Shown here: piece by piece, positions 41,824-50,985 of the stretch
Position numbering within the stretch: position 1 is the stretch's first letter
Layout of the letters: every line of letters starts with the position of its first letter
Assembly (NCBI GenBank): GCA_949288735.1
Contig: CASELE010000003.1
Location: 1 to 64,000, forward strand
Length of the DNA: 64,000 nucleotides
Source of the DNA: an uncultured Alistipes sp.
GTDB lineage: Bacteria; Bacteroidota; Bacteroidia; Bacteroidales; Rikenellaceae
Reading direction: 5' to 3'
The notes under the pieces: generated by a model
The model's database searches: none
What the model was told of the DNA's origin: nothing
Seen by the model: the letters and a program-made list of their open reading frames with translations, nothing else
Made by a program: the position numbers and the translations under genes

Positions 41824-43068
41824 ATGATATTCTACTCCATCCATACGCTCCGCCATGCTGTTCGGACGATCTTCGCCGCCCTGCTGCTCGTGCAGGCCGC
41901 AGCCTGCGGAGAAGAGTGTGTCGAGCCGCAGCCCGACCCCGACGAGCCGAAAACCGAAAAGCCGGGACATACCCTCATGGTCTATTTCTCGGGTCGCTCG
42001 CTCATCAGTTTCTACCTGCAGAACATCGACGGTCTGTGCAGCGCCATGAACGAGGAGCTGCTCGGAGACAACGACCTGCTCATCTGCTACCAGCCCCTCC
42101 GTTCGGACGAGGCCGTACTCTACAGGGCGCAGATCAACCGCATCACCAAAATATGCGAGCTGAAAGAGGCGGCCCGCTACGAAGGGTTCGAAGCGGGCGA
42201 TCCCGACTGCGTGGCCCGGATGTTCGCCGACATGATGGCCGCGGCCCCGGCCGAGAGCTACGGCGTCATCATCAACAGCCACGGTAAAGCCTGGCTGCCC
42301 GCCGAGAGCGGTGCGCTGCGGGTGCCCGGCCACGGGAACGCTCCCGACGACTACTGGCGACAGGTCGAGGGGGCGCTTCCGACCCGATCGTTCGGCGACA
42401 CGGGCCACGAACTGGACATCACCGAACTGGCCGGCGTACTGGAGGGGCTTCCCGTACGCCCCGAATATCTGCTCTTCGACGCCTGCTTCATGAGCAACAT
42501 CGAGACCCTCTACGACCTGCGCCGCAGCGCCGACTGCATCGTCGCCTCGCCCTGCGAGGTGATGGGCGTAGGTTTCCCCTACGCCTCGTTCACCGACGCC
42601 CTATTCTCCGACCGTACAGGCCGCGAAAAGATGGAGTATACATGCCGTCAGTTCTATGACTACTTCAACACCCAGCAAGGCTACTACAGGTCCGGGTGCG
42701 TCGCCCTCACCGTCACCGACGAGCTGGATGCGCTGGCCGATGTCATGCGCCGCATCAACGAAAGCCGGACGCAGACGGTCGACCTCTCGACGCTCCAATG
42801 TTACGAGGCGCTCTCGACCCCTCTCTTCTTCGACCTGGGCGACTATGTGACAAAGAGCTGCACCGACGCTGCACTGCTCGACGAATTCGAAGAGCGGATG
42901 GAACGCGCCGTGCCGTCGGAATACCGGTTCCATACGCCCGAGTTCTATTCGGCATACAACGGACAGATGAACCCCGTAGAGAATTACTGGGGCCTGTCCA
43001 CCAGCGCACCCGCCGAACGGTACGAGGCCGAATACCTGCGAACCTCCTGGTACGCACGCACCAACTGA
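41824..43068 (+). CDS. Clostripain-related (C11) cysteine peptidase lipoprotein
   Basis: The 414-residue protein has a signal with lipobox QAAACG, so it is a lipoprotein. The catalytic His lies in YGVIINSHGKAW (near 143-154), and the catalytic Cys in YLLFDACFMSNIETLY (near 217-232), followed by SPCEVMGVGFPY. This is the clan CD layout of the C11 family, which cleaves after Arg or Lys. In gut Bacteroidales such peptidases are common envelope proteins. There is no clear propeptide. It follows the DUF4919 gene closely. Confidence 0.88.
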   Translation: MIFYSIHTLRHAVRTIFAALLLVQAAACGEECVEPQPDPDEPKTEKPGHTLMVYFSGRSLISFYLQNIDGLCSAMNEELLGDNDLLICYQPLRSDEAVLYRAQINRITKICELKEAARYEGFEAGDPDCVARMFADMMAAAPAESYGVIINSHGKAWLPAESGALRVPGHGNAPDDYWRQVEGALPTRSFGDTGHELDITELAGVLEGLPVRPEYLLFDACFMSNIETLYDLRRSADCIVASPCEVMGVGFPYASFTDALFSDRTGREKMEYTCRQFYDYFNTQQGYYRSGCVALTVTDELDALADVMRRINESRTQTVDLSTLQCYEALSTPLFFDLGDYVTKSCTDAALLDEFEERMERAVPSEYRFHTPEFYSAYNGQMNPVENYWGLSTSAPAERYEAEYLRTSWYARTN

Positions 43069-43120
43069 GCGGAACCGGCCACCCGGTAAATTCCGGGTCC
43101 GAGACAGAACGGAACAGAAA

Positions 43121-43161
43121 CAGCAGGAGCGGAGATGCCGCCGGCATGGCCGCTCCTGCTG
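43121..43161. terminator. Long hairpin between convergent genes
   Basis: CAGCAGGAGCGG (43121-43132) pairs with CCGCTCCTGCTG (43150-43161), with an inner ATGCC/GGCAT stem. It could terminate in both directions, though T-runs are weak. Confidence 0.6.
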
Positions 43162-43182
43162 TACTGCGGTCCGCAGACCTCC

Positions 43183-44538
43183 CTATTCGTACTGTCCCGA
43201 CTTGAGACGTTCGACCTCCTCGCGCGTGAGGAAGCGCCATGCCCCCCGCTTGAGATTCTTCTTCGTCAGACCTGCGTAGTAGACACGATCGAGTTTCTTC
43301 ACCTCGTAGCCCAGATGCTCGAAGATGCGCCGCACGATGCGGTTACGTCCCGAGTGTATCTCGATGCCCACCTCCTTGCGGTTCTCCTTCGCATAGGCAA
43401 TCTCGTCGGCATGCGCCTCGCCGTCTTCGAGTACCACCCCCTGGGCGATGGTCTCCATGTCGGCCTCGGTGAGCGGTTTGTCGAGTGAGACCTGGTAGAT
43501 CTTCTTCTTGCGGTAGGAGGGATGCGTAAGCTGACGCGTCAGGTCGCCGTCATTGGTGAAGAGCAGCAGGCCGACACTGTTGCGGTCGAGCCGGCCGACG
43601 GGATAGATACGTTCGGCACAGGCCCCCTTCACCAGATCCATCACCGTACGGTCGGCATGCGGATCATCGAGCGTGGTCACATATCCCTTCGGTTTGTTGA
43701 GTACGAGATAGACCCGTTTCTCGCCCTGTACACGGCTGTCATTGAACCGCACCTCGTCCGTCGGTTTCACCTTCGTACCGAGTTCCGTCACCACCTTGCC
43801 GTTGACCGACACGACCCCCGCCAGGATGAAATCGTCGGCCTCGCGCCTCGAGCAGATGCCCGACTGGGCGATGAAACGGTTGAGCCTTATCTCTCCCGAC
43901 GGACGCGCCGCCTCGTAACGCGGATAATTCGCCTCGTTCCTGCGGGCCGTACCTCTCGGACCGCCCTTGCGACCCGCTCCGTTCCGGTAGCGCGCATCCG
44001 CACCGCGATTCTCGCCGTGCATCGGAGCGAAACCCTCCTCGCGGCGCGTATCGCGCGTCGGAACATCGAACGATCCGCGCGACCGGCTAGCCCGGGAACC
44101 GGCCGCCGCATCGCTTCGCCGCTTCGGCTCGTTGCCGTACGAACGCTCCGCACGTCCGCCGCGGAAACCCTGCTCATCGCGACTGTCGCGTCCACCGTAG
44201 CGCTCCCCGCCCCTGTCCGGGCGGCCGCCCGCACGGTACGCGGAGCCCTTTCCGCCCCGCTCTCCGACGAATCCGCCCTCGCGGCCGGAATCATGACGGG
44301 GCTCCAGCCCGGCCCGCTTCCCGTAATCCGACGCCTCGCGACGACGGCCCGCCGGACGATTCTCTTCGGTGAAGTTGGGATTGTATGATGCTCTTTTCTG
44401 TCCCGTCCGATTGTCTCCGCCTCTCCGCTCACCGTAGCGGCCATGGTCCCTGTCGCCCTCTCTGTCGGAGGTGCGCTCCCTTCTGTCCTTGCCGAAGCGC
44501 GCCAGCGCCGCGGTCGAATCGTTCTTGTACTCCTTCAT
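43183..44538 (-). CDS. RsuA/RluB-family rRNA pseudouridine synthase with long basic N-terminal extension
   Basis: Of 451 residues the last 240 are the enzyme: an S4 domain (IRLNRFIAQSGICSRREAD), KPKGYVTTLDDPHAD, and the catalytic Asp in YPVGRLDRNSVGLLLFTNDG. They should make pseudouridine in rRNA. The first 205 residues are low-complexity, rich in Arg, Gly, Glu and Asp, and disordered, like RGG RNA-binding tails. Such extensions are frequent on Bacteroidetes members. Which rRNA site is modified is not known. Confidence 0.9.
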   Translation of the reverse strand: MKEYKNDSTAALARFGKDRRERTSDREGDRDHGRYGERRGGDNRTGQKRASYNPNFTEENRPAGRRREASDYGKRAGLEPRHDSGREGGFVGERGGKGSAYRAGGRPDRGGERYGGRDSRDEQGFRGGRAERSYGNEPKRRSDAAAGSRASRSRGSFDVPTRDTRREEGFAPMHGENRGADARYRNGAGRKGGPRGTARRNEANYPRYEAARPSGEIRLNRFIAQSGICSRREADDFILAGVVSVNGKVVTELGTKVKPTDEVRFNDSRVQGEKRVYLVLNKPKGYVTTLDDPHADRTVMDLVKGACAERIYPVGRLDRNSVGLLLFTNDGDLTRQLTHPSYRKKKIYQVSLDKPLTEADMETIAQGVVLEDGEAHADEIAYAKENRKEVGIEIHSGRNRIVRRIFEHLGYEVKKLDRVYYAGLTKKNLKRGAWRFLTREEVERLKSGQYE

Positions 44539-44787
44539 GATGGTTGTGCAGCGGGACCGGTGTCTTCATCGGAACAAGCGACGGAGCTACGAACGGAGGA
44601 CCACCGGTCCCGCATGGAGCGTCTTCCGACACCCCTCTTCCGTCCGAACCGCTCCGGCCCGGCGGTCGGAGCTACCTGCAGTCCGTACCGCGGAGCAAAG
44701 GTAATTCATTTTTCCGGATGCGTACGCTTTCCCCGCCGCCTTTCGTCGGAAAAACCGGGCCCCGATACTTTTTCGCCGATTTCACCC

Positions 44788-44795
44788 TATCTTTG
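44788..44795 (+). promoter_or_regulatory. -7 element TATCTTTG of the MATE gene
   Basis: The exact element ends 8 bp before the ATG at 44804. The region 44539-44787 shows no gene. Confidence 0.7.
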
Positions 44796-44803
44796 CCTTC
44801 GCT

Positions 44804-46156
44804 ATGGAGAAGCTGAGGATGAACCGCGAGATTCTGCGCATCGCCCTGCCCAACATCGTATCGAACATCACGGTACCGCTCATGGGCATAGCCGCTACGG
44901 CCATCGCCGGCCATTGGGGCAACGATTCGGCCGCCACCATCGGCTCGCTGGCCATCGGAGTCTCGATATTCAACTTCATCTACTGGAACTGCTCGTTCGT
45001 CCGCATGGGGACCAGCGGACTGACGGCTCAGGCCTTCGGCGCGGGCGACTTCAGCGAATGCACCCACATGCTGGTACGCGCCGTCGCCGTCGCCCTCATG
45101 CTCGGACTGCTGATCATCATCTTCCAGTATCCGCTGGGAGAGGCGGCGCTGTGGCTCATGAACGGCAGCGAGATGACACGCGCCTACTACTATACGCGCA
45201 TCTGGGCGGTTCCGGCAGGCATCCTGCTCTTCGGCCTCAACGGCTGGTACAACGGCATGCAGAACGCCATGATTCCCATGTGTACGGCCATAACGGTCAA
45301 CATCATCCACATTCTCGTCAGTCTCTGGTTCGCCTTCGGCCGCGACATGGGCATCGTCGGCATCGCCTACGGTTCGGTCGTGGCACAGTGGAGCGGCGTC
45401 ACGCTTTCGCTCCTGCTGCTCTTCATCTTCTACAGACGGAGACTGACACGCATCGACTGGCGCCGTACCATCGACCTGACGGCTCTTCGCCGTTTCTTCG
45501 CCGTCAATCGCGACATCATCCTGCGCACGCTCTGCATCGTAGCCGTATACACCTTCTTCACCGGCGCCTCTGCCCGCATGGACGACACCGCGCTGCTTGC
45601 CGTCAATACGCTGCTGCTCCAGCTATTCACTCTCTTCTCCTACATGAACGACGGCTTCGCCTATGCCGCAGAGGCCCTCACCGGCCGCTTCATCGGAGCC
45701 CGCAACGAGGGCGCACTGCGCGACTGTCTGAAACGCTGCCTGCTTTGGGGAACGGCCGTATCGCTTCTCTTCGTAGGCATCTACGTGGGTTGGTGGCACG
45801 AGCTGGTGGGTATATTCGTCGACCGCGACGCGGCCGATGCCGACCGGATCGTGTTCCTCGCCGGCGAATACATCGGCTGGATCATCGCCATTCCGCTGGC
45901 CAGCGCCATGCCCTTCATCATGGACGGCATCATGGTCGGAGCCACCCATTCGCGCATCATGCGCAACTCGATGTTCTGGTCCACGGTGGCCTACTTCGCC
46001 ATCTTCTACACCCTGTACGGTGTCATCGGGAACAACGCTCTCTGGCTCGCCTTCACGCTCTACATGTTCCTGCGCGGCGTGCTTCAATACTTCATGACCG
46101 ATCGCCTGCGCGTCATATACCGCATGGCCGCGGCAGAGCCGCACCGCACCCGGTAG
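44804..46156 (+). CDS. MATE-family multidrug/cation efflux transporter
   Basis: The 450-residue protein has twelve hydrophobic segments in two related halves. The first half starts EILRIALPNIVSNITVPLMG; RMGTSGLTAQAFGAGD carries the typical Gly-Ala-Gly-Asp end of a MATE repeat, and ALTGRFIGARNEG is its counterpart in the second half. It is related to the DinF-like branch. The start may be the later ATG at 44819 (MNREILRI), because the promoter leaves only a few bases before 44804. A drug or metabolite substrate is unknown. Confidence 0.9.
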   Translation: MEKLRMNREILRIALPNIVSNITVPLMGIAATAIAGHWGNDSAATIGSLAIGVSIFNFIYWNCSFVRMGTSGLTAQAFGAGDFSECTHMLVRAVAVALMLGLLIIIFQYPLGEAALWLMNGSEMTRAYYYTRIWAVPAGILLFGLNGWYNGMQNAMIPMCTAITVNIIHILVSLWFAFGRDMGIVGIAYGSVVAQWSGVTLSLLLLFIFYRRRLTRIDWRRTIDLTALRRFFAVNRDIILRTLCIVAVYTFFTGASARMDDTALLAVNTLLLQLFTLFSYMNDGFAYAAEALTGRFIGARNEGALRDCLKRCLLWGTAVSLLFVGIYVGWWHELVGIFVDRDAADADRIVFLAGEYIGWIIAIPLASAMPFIMDGIMVGATHSRIMRNSMFWSTVAYFAIFYTLYGVIGNNALWLAFTLYMFLRGVLQYFMTDRLRVIYRMAAAEPHRTR

Positions 46157-46206
46157 CCGCAGCAACGGAAGCGAAGAGCGCCACAGCCAAGACCGCACAA
46201 AAGAGC

Positions 46207-46248
46207 GGCGGCGACCCGCATCCGCAGGTCGCCGCCTTCTCTTTTTTT
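46207..46248 (+). terminator. Intrinsic terminator of the MATE gene
   Basis: GGCGGCGACC (46207-46216) pairs with its complement at 46227-46236 and is followed by TTCT and a run of seven T, just before the convergent TPR gene end. Confidence 0.85.
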
Positions 46249-46254
46249 CGGAAA

Positions 46255-47604
46255 TTACTGCTGCTGGGCCTGGATTTCCTGCAGCATCCGGTTGTAGGTC
46301 TCATACTTCTCCTGCATACCGGCTTCGTCCCGCAGACGGAAGCAGATAGACTTGAGGTAATCAACCGTATTCAGATCGCCGGGCTGAATCGCCAGCGCCT
46401 TCTCGAACCAAGGAATCGCCTCGGCATAGACGGCATTGATACCCTTCAGCTCCGCCTCGTAGGCCGCCGTACCGGTCCAGGGCTTGTTGTTCAGCTCCTC
46501 GTTCATGGCGTTGCCCTTCTCGACATAGAAGTAACCCGTCCAGAAATAGCCGTCGAACTGCTCGGGAGCCAGTTCGGTAACCTTCTTGAAGGCGACGATG
46601 CAGTTGTCGTTATCCTTCAGGGCGGCATAGATACGGCCCAGGCCGAACCACATGTCCACATTCTCGGGATCGGAGGCGATCGTCTCCTCAAAGCGCGAGA
46701 TCAGGTCGGCAGGGTTGCCCAGCCCGGGCTCCGAGGTGTAGAGCGACATCAGACCGTCGAGCATGCGCTCGCTCTTCGGGAAACGGTCCATACCCGTCAG
46801 CAGGGCCTGCCTGGCCTTCTGAAGGTTGGCCTTGTCGGCGTCGCGCATGCCGTAGTAGCAGTGGAAAAGATAGTAGTACGTCAGACCCTCTTCGCCTTCA
46901 TATCCCTCGGCCACGGCCTTTTCGAGATACTCGGCACCTTTGGCGAAGGAGGCGGGATCGTTCGCGCCGTTCACCGTCTCGAGATATCCGGCATAGTAGA
47001 GCAGTTCGGGATCGGCCTCGCCGTAGGCGGGGTTCGACTGCGCGGCATAGGCCAGTCCGAAAGCGTCGGCGGCAGCCTTGTAGTCGGCCAGTTCGAGATT
47101 GATATTGCCCACCTGCGAGCAGAAGTTGCTGATCTCCTCCAAGCCGCCCTTGACCTTCGACGCGCTCTTCGGATCGAGCTCGTAGGCCTTCGCATAGGAC
47201 TCGAGCGCCGTCTCGATCAGACGATCGCCCACGCTCTTCGTCTGTTTCCAGGTAGCGATCTTGTTGTCGAAGACATAGACGCGCACATAGGGATAGACCC
47301 ACACGTCGTACTCCTTGCCGTTGATCGTCTCCTTCTCGCGCGATGCGGGTTCTCCCAGCGTGAACTGCAGCATCTGTGCCTCCATGTTGCCGAAGAGGCT
47401 CTTCGTCGGCTCGATAGCGGCTTCGTAATAGGACTTGCCGCGCAGAATCCACGTCGAGGCCTTCTCCGACTTTTTCGGATTGGTTACGTCGGCCTCGCTC
47501 TTGGCGATACGCGCACGCAGCAACTCCTCGTTGACCTTCTGCGCCCGCGTAGCCGGGACGGCCAGCAACAGAGCGGCAACCGACATTAGAATCAGTTTTT
47601 TCAT
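46255..47604 (-). CDS. Tetratricopeptide-repeat periplasmic protein
   Basis: From MKKLILMSVAALLLAVPATRAQ the protein has 449 residues with a signal peptide and no lipobox Cys. Several TPR units are visible in the second half, for example ADLISRFEETIASDPENVD and WFGLGRIYAALKDNDNC, then YAEAIPWFEKALAIQPGD near the end. It is probably a periplasmic scaffold. It begins 13 bp after the gyrA stop, so co-transcription is likely. The C-terminus is Gln-rich. Confidence 0.8.
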   Translation of the reverse strand: MKKLILMSVAALLLAVPATRAQKVNEELLRARIAKSEADVTNPKKSEKASTWILRGKSYYEAAIEPTKSLFGNMEAQMLQFTLGEPASREKETINGKEYDVWVYPYVRVYVFDNKIATWKQTKSVGDRLIETALESYAKAYELDPKSASKVKGGLEEISNFCSQVGNINLELADYKAAADAFGLAYAAQSNPAYGEADPELLYYAGYLETVNGANDPASFAKGAEYLEKAVAEGYEGEEGLTYYYLFHCYYGMRDADKANLQKARQALLTGMDRFPKSERMLDGLMSLYTSEPGLGNPADLISRFEETIASDPENVDMWFGLGRIYAALKDNDNCIVAFKKVTELAPEQFDGYFWTGYFYVEKGNAMNEELNNKPWTGTAAYEAELKGINAVYAEAIPWFEKALAIQPGDLNTVDYLKSICFRLRDEAGMQEKYETYNRMLQEIQAQQQ

Positions 47605-47617
47605 AAGTACGAAAGAT

Positions 47618-50146
47618 TTATTGATTATTTGGTTGTTCCATCTCCGCCTGTTCGGCCGGGCCATCCGCCGCCTCACCCTCGGCCGCCGGCACTACGGCTA
47701 CCGAAGCTATGGCATCGCCCTCGCGCAGGTTGATGATACGCACACCCTGCGTCGCACGGCCCGCCACGCGGATTTGCGACACGGATGTCCTGATTGTCAA
47801 GCCGGAACGGTTGATAATCATCAGATCGTTATCGTCCGATACGGCCTGTATGGATATGAGCTGACCGGTCTTCTCGGTTACGTTGATGGTCTTCACGCCC
47901 TTGCCGCCACGGTTCGTCACGCGGTACTCCTCCAGGTCGGTACGTTTGCCGTAGCCGTTCTCGCTCAGCACCAGCACATCCTGTTTCACGTCTGGCTCCA
48001 GGCAGAGCATGCCGATCACCTCGTCGCCCTCGTCGAGCGAGATGCCGCGTACGCCGGCGCCCACTCGTCCGATCGGGCGCACGGTCCGCTCGTTGAAACG
48101 GATTGCCTTGCCTCCGCGGGCCGCAAGCATCATCTCGGCCTCGCCGCTCGTCAGTCTGGCCTCGATCAGCTGGTCACCCTCGCGGATGACGATGGCATTC
48201 ACTCCGTTCTGCCGCGGACGCGAATAGGCTTCGAGCTTCGTCTTCTTGATCGTGCCGTCCTTCGTACACATGACTATATATTTGTCGTTCACGAAGTCGG
48301 GATCGTTCAGACGCTTCACGTTGATATAAGCCCGCACCTTGTCGTCGGGGTCGATCTGAATGAGATTCTGTATGGCGCGGCCCTTCGACGCCCGCGTACC
48401 TTCTGGTATCTCGTATACCTTCAGCCAGTAGCACCGGCCCTTCTCCGTAAAGAAGAGCATCGTATTGTGCATCGTGGCCATGTAGAGATGCTCGATGAAA
48501 TCCTCGTCACGCGTGGCGCTGCCCTTCATGCCCACGCCGCCGCGGTTCTGCGTGCGGTACTCGGAGAGGGGCGTCCGTTTGATGTAGCCCATGTGCGAAA
48601 TGGTGATGACCATTTCGTCGTCGGCATAGAAATCCTCGGGGTTGAACTCCTCCGAGGCATAGATGATCTCCGTGCGGCGCTCGTCGCCGTACTTGGCCTT
48701 CATTTCGAGTAGCTCCTCCTTGATGAGCTGCATCTGCAGTTCGTGGCTGCCCAGCAGTTCGCGCAGCGACCCGATGCGCTGCTGCAGGTCATCGTGCTCG
48801 GCAGTCAGTTTGCCGTGCTCGAGCCCCGTCAAGGCACGCAGGCGCATCTCGACGATGGCCGAAGCCTGCACGTCGCTCAGCGAAAACCGCGACATCAGGG
48901 TCTGACGGGCCTCGTCGGGCGTCTGGGCCGAACGGATGATACGGATTACCTCGTCGATGTTGTCCTGTGCGATAAGGAGGCCCTGCACGATGTGCAGACG
49001 ATCCTCCGCCTTGCGCAGGTCGAAGCGCGCGCGGCGTACCACTACATCGTGGCGATGCTCCACGAAGTAGTGAATCATATCCTTGAGGTTGAGCAGCCTG
49101 GGTTTGCGATCCACCAGCGCGATGTTGTTCACCGAGAAGGCCGTCTGCAGCGGCGTATTCTTGTAAAGCGTATTGAGCACCACGCTCGGCACGGCATCCT
49201 GTTTCAGGATGATGACCACGCGCGTGCCTTCGCGATCCGACTCGTCGTTCACGTACGAGATACCCTCCAGCTTGTTCTCCTTCACCAGCTCGCCGATCTT
49301 CTCCACCATTTCGGCCTTGTAGACCATGTAGGGGATCTCGGACACCACGATGCAGGCCCGGCCGCTGGGAGTATACTCGATTTCTGTCTTCGCACGCATG
49401 ACGATGCGACCCCGGCCCGTAAGCAGGGCTTCGCGCACCCCTTCGTAGCCGTAGATGAGACCGCCCGTCGGGAAATCGGGACCTTTGACATAGTGCAGCA
49501 GGTCGGCACACTCGATCTCGGGATTGTCGATATAGGCACAGCACGCATCGACGACCTCGCACAGGTTGTGGGGGGCCATATTGGTGGCCAGACCCACGGC
49601 GATACCGCTCGCTCCGTTCACGAGCAGCAGCGGGAGCTTGGTCGGAAGCACCGTAGGCTCGGGTAACGACTCGTCGAAGTTGCGCGTCCAGTCGATCGTC
49701 TCCTTATCGATGTCGGCCATCACGTCGGCCGTGATCTTCGCCATTCGAGCCTCGGTATAACGCATGGCCGCGGCACGGTCGTTGTCGGGCGAACCGAAGT
49801 TACCCTGACCGTCGACCAGCGGATAGCGCATCGTCCAGGACTGGGCCAGACGCACCATCGCCTCGTAGACCGACGAGTCGCCGTGGGGATGGAATTTACC
49901 GAGCACGTCGCCCACGATACGGGCCGACTTCTTGTAGGGCTTGTTGTAGACAAGTCCGAGTTCGGCGCTCATATCGTAAAGAATGCGCCGCTGTACGGGC
50001 TTCAGTCCGTCGCGCACATCGGGCAGCGCACGGGAGACGATCACCGACATGGCATAGTCGATGTATGCCGTCTTCATCGTCTCTTCGATGTTGACCGGAA
50101 TGATCTTTCCCACCAAACCGGCGTTCTTTTCCTCTTCAGTCAGCAT
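47618..50146 (-). CDS. gyrA: DNA gyrase subunit A
   Basis: From [14 protein letters not shown] the protein has 842 residues. The breakage-reunion domain has [39 protein letters not shown] (the quinolone-resistance region with Ser and Glu in place) and the catalytic Tyr in [11 protein letters not shown]. The C-terminal beta-pinwheel has a gyrase box-like [10 protein letters not shown], which distinguishes it from the ParC-like protein at 55420-58134. The end is Ala/Glu-rich. It negatively supercoils DNA with GyrB, which is not in this window. Confidence 0.96.
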   Translation of the reverse strand: MLTEEEKNAGLVGKIIPVNIEETMKTAYIDYAMSVIVSRALPDVRDGLKPVQRRILYDMSAELGLVYNKPYKKSARIVGDVLGKFHPHGDSSVYEAMVRLAQSWTMRYPLVDGQGNFGSPDNDRAAAMRYTEARMAKITADVMADIDKETIDWTRNFDESLPEPTVLPTKLPLLLVNGASGIAVGLATNMAPHNLCEVVDACCAYIDNPEIECADLLHYVKGPDFPTGGLIYGYEGVREALLTGRGRIVMRAKTEIEYTPSGRACIVVSEIPYMVYKAEMVEKIGELVKENKLEGISYVNDESDREGTRVVIILKQDAVPSVVLNTLYKNTPLQTAFSVNNIALVDRKPRLLNLKDMIHYFVEHRHDVVVRRARFDLRKAEDRLHIVQGLLIAQDNIDEVIRIIRSAQTPDEARQTLMSRFSLSDVQASAIVEMRLRALTGLEHGKLTAEHDDLQQRIGSLRELLGSHELQMQLIKEELLEMKAKYGDERRTEIIYASEEFNPEDFYADDEMVITISHMGYIKRTPLSEYRTQNRGGVGMKGSATRDEDFIEHLYMATMHNTMLFFTEKGRCYWLKVYEIPEGTRASKGRAIQNLIQIDPDDKVRAYINVKRLNDPDFVNDKYIVMCTKDGTIKKTKLEAYSRPRQNGVNAIVIREGDQLIEARLTSGEAEMMLAARGGKAIRFNERTVRPIGRVGAGVRGISLDEGDEVIGMLCLEPDVKQDVLVLSENGYGKRTDLEEYRVTNRGGKGVKTINVTEKTGQLISIQAVSDDNDLMIINRSGLTIRTSVSQIRVAGRATQGVRIINLREGDAIASVAVVPAAEGEAADGPAEQAEMEQPNNQ

Positions 50147-50164
50147 TTTCCAGTTTTTAACGAA

Positions 50165-50195
50165 CAAAAATAAGACTTATTTCCGTTCCGAACAA
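50165..50195 (-). promoter_or_regulatory. Promoter of gyrA
   Basis: Read leftward, TATTTTTG occupies 50172-50165, with TTG at 50195-50193 about 20 bp upstream. The stretch up to 50311 also holds a hairpin GGCGCTCCG/CGGAGCGCC (50244-50264) but no gene. Confidence 0.6.
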
Positions 50196-50311
50196 CTCCG
50201 GGCGGGGGAAATCGCGCACGCGCACGCAAGATTTTTCGACCGCGGCGCTCCGGTGCGGAGCGCCGGCGACACGGACGACAAAAGGGGAAACCCGGAAGGA
50301 GAAACGGTCCG

Positions 50312-50971
50312 CTAACGGAAATCGATCACCTCGTAACCCGCATGGCGCGAAGGGTCGTAGGACTCGGGAGCGGATGCCGCACGGCTCACGCGGAGCAGGC
50401 GAATGCGCACGAGATCGCCGTCGAAATCATAGGTTACGGCGAGCGGCAGCATACTCCGCGTATCGACCGTAAGTTCCAGTGCGCTCATCGCCCCCGCGTC
50501 GTGCGGACGGAGTCGCACGACGGCACGGTCCGCCTCCCCGGCGACCAGGCGGGCATCGTACCCGTTTCCGGCCAGCTCGAAGGCGCGGGCGGGATTGTCT
50601 ATCAGATTGCGGGCCGTCGTATCGACCCGGTCGATGAGTACCTCGCGGCGGTCGCGATGCACCTCCCAGCGCGTCGTACCCGCGCCATAGACCTCGAGGC
50701 CCTCCATACTGAGGCTATAACGCTCCGCCGCGACGATGCACCTGCCGTCGACCGAAACGCCGTCACCGGTCTCGACCCTGAAGAGCACCTCGTAAGGTTC
50801 CATTCCGCGGAGAGTCGCCGCAACCGAACGCAGCAGTCCGTCGGAATTCCGCTCCGTCGGCCCGTCGTGCGGCAGAGCCGCCGTCGCACGACAACTGCAC
50901 GCCAGCGTCAGCGATAGACACAATGTGCTCAGAATTACCCTTTTCAACCTACACGCCCCCGTCATGGCCAT
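50312..50971 (-). CDS. LolA-like outer-membrane lipoprotein carrier
   Basis: From the ATG at 50971 the protein has 219 residues with a signal peptide (LKRVILSTLCLSLTLACS). The body is beta-rich: VEVEDG-type strands such as DGVSVDGRCIVAAERYSL, then GMEPYEVLFRVE, in the order of the LolA half-barrel that carries lipoproteins across the periplasm. It lies right after ftsK, as in many Bacteroidetes. ATGs at 50971 and 50965 are both possible. Sequence identity to LolA is modest, so the call rests on fold pattern and position. Confidence 0.7.
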   Translation of the reverse strand: MAMTGACRLKRVILSTLCLSLTLACSCRATAALPHDGPTERNSDGLLRSVAATLRGMEPYEVLFRVETGDGVSVDGRCIVAAERYSLSMEGLEVYGAGTTRWEVHRDRREVLIDRVDTTARNLIDNPARAFELAGNGYDARLVAGEADRAVVRLRPHDAGAMSALELTVDTRSMLPLAVTYDFDGDLVRIRLLRVSRAASAPESYDPSRHAGYEVIDFR

Positions 50972-50985
50972 TTCGCGCACCGCTG

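Noticed and set aside
44443-47589. Very long rightward open frame (1048 codons) across MATE and TPR genes
   Set aside because: It is in another frame of MATE and antisense to the TPR gene; composition (Arg/His/Gly-rich) and lack of any motif show a GC-rich shadow frame.
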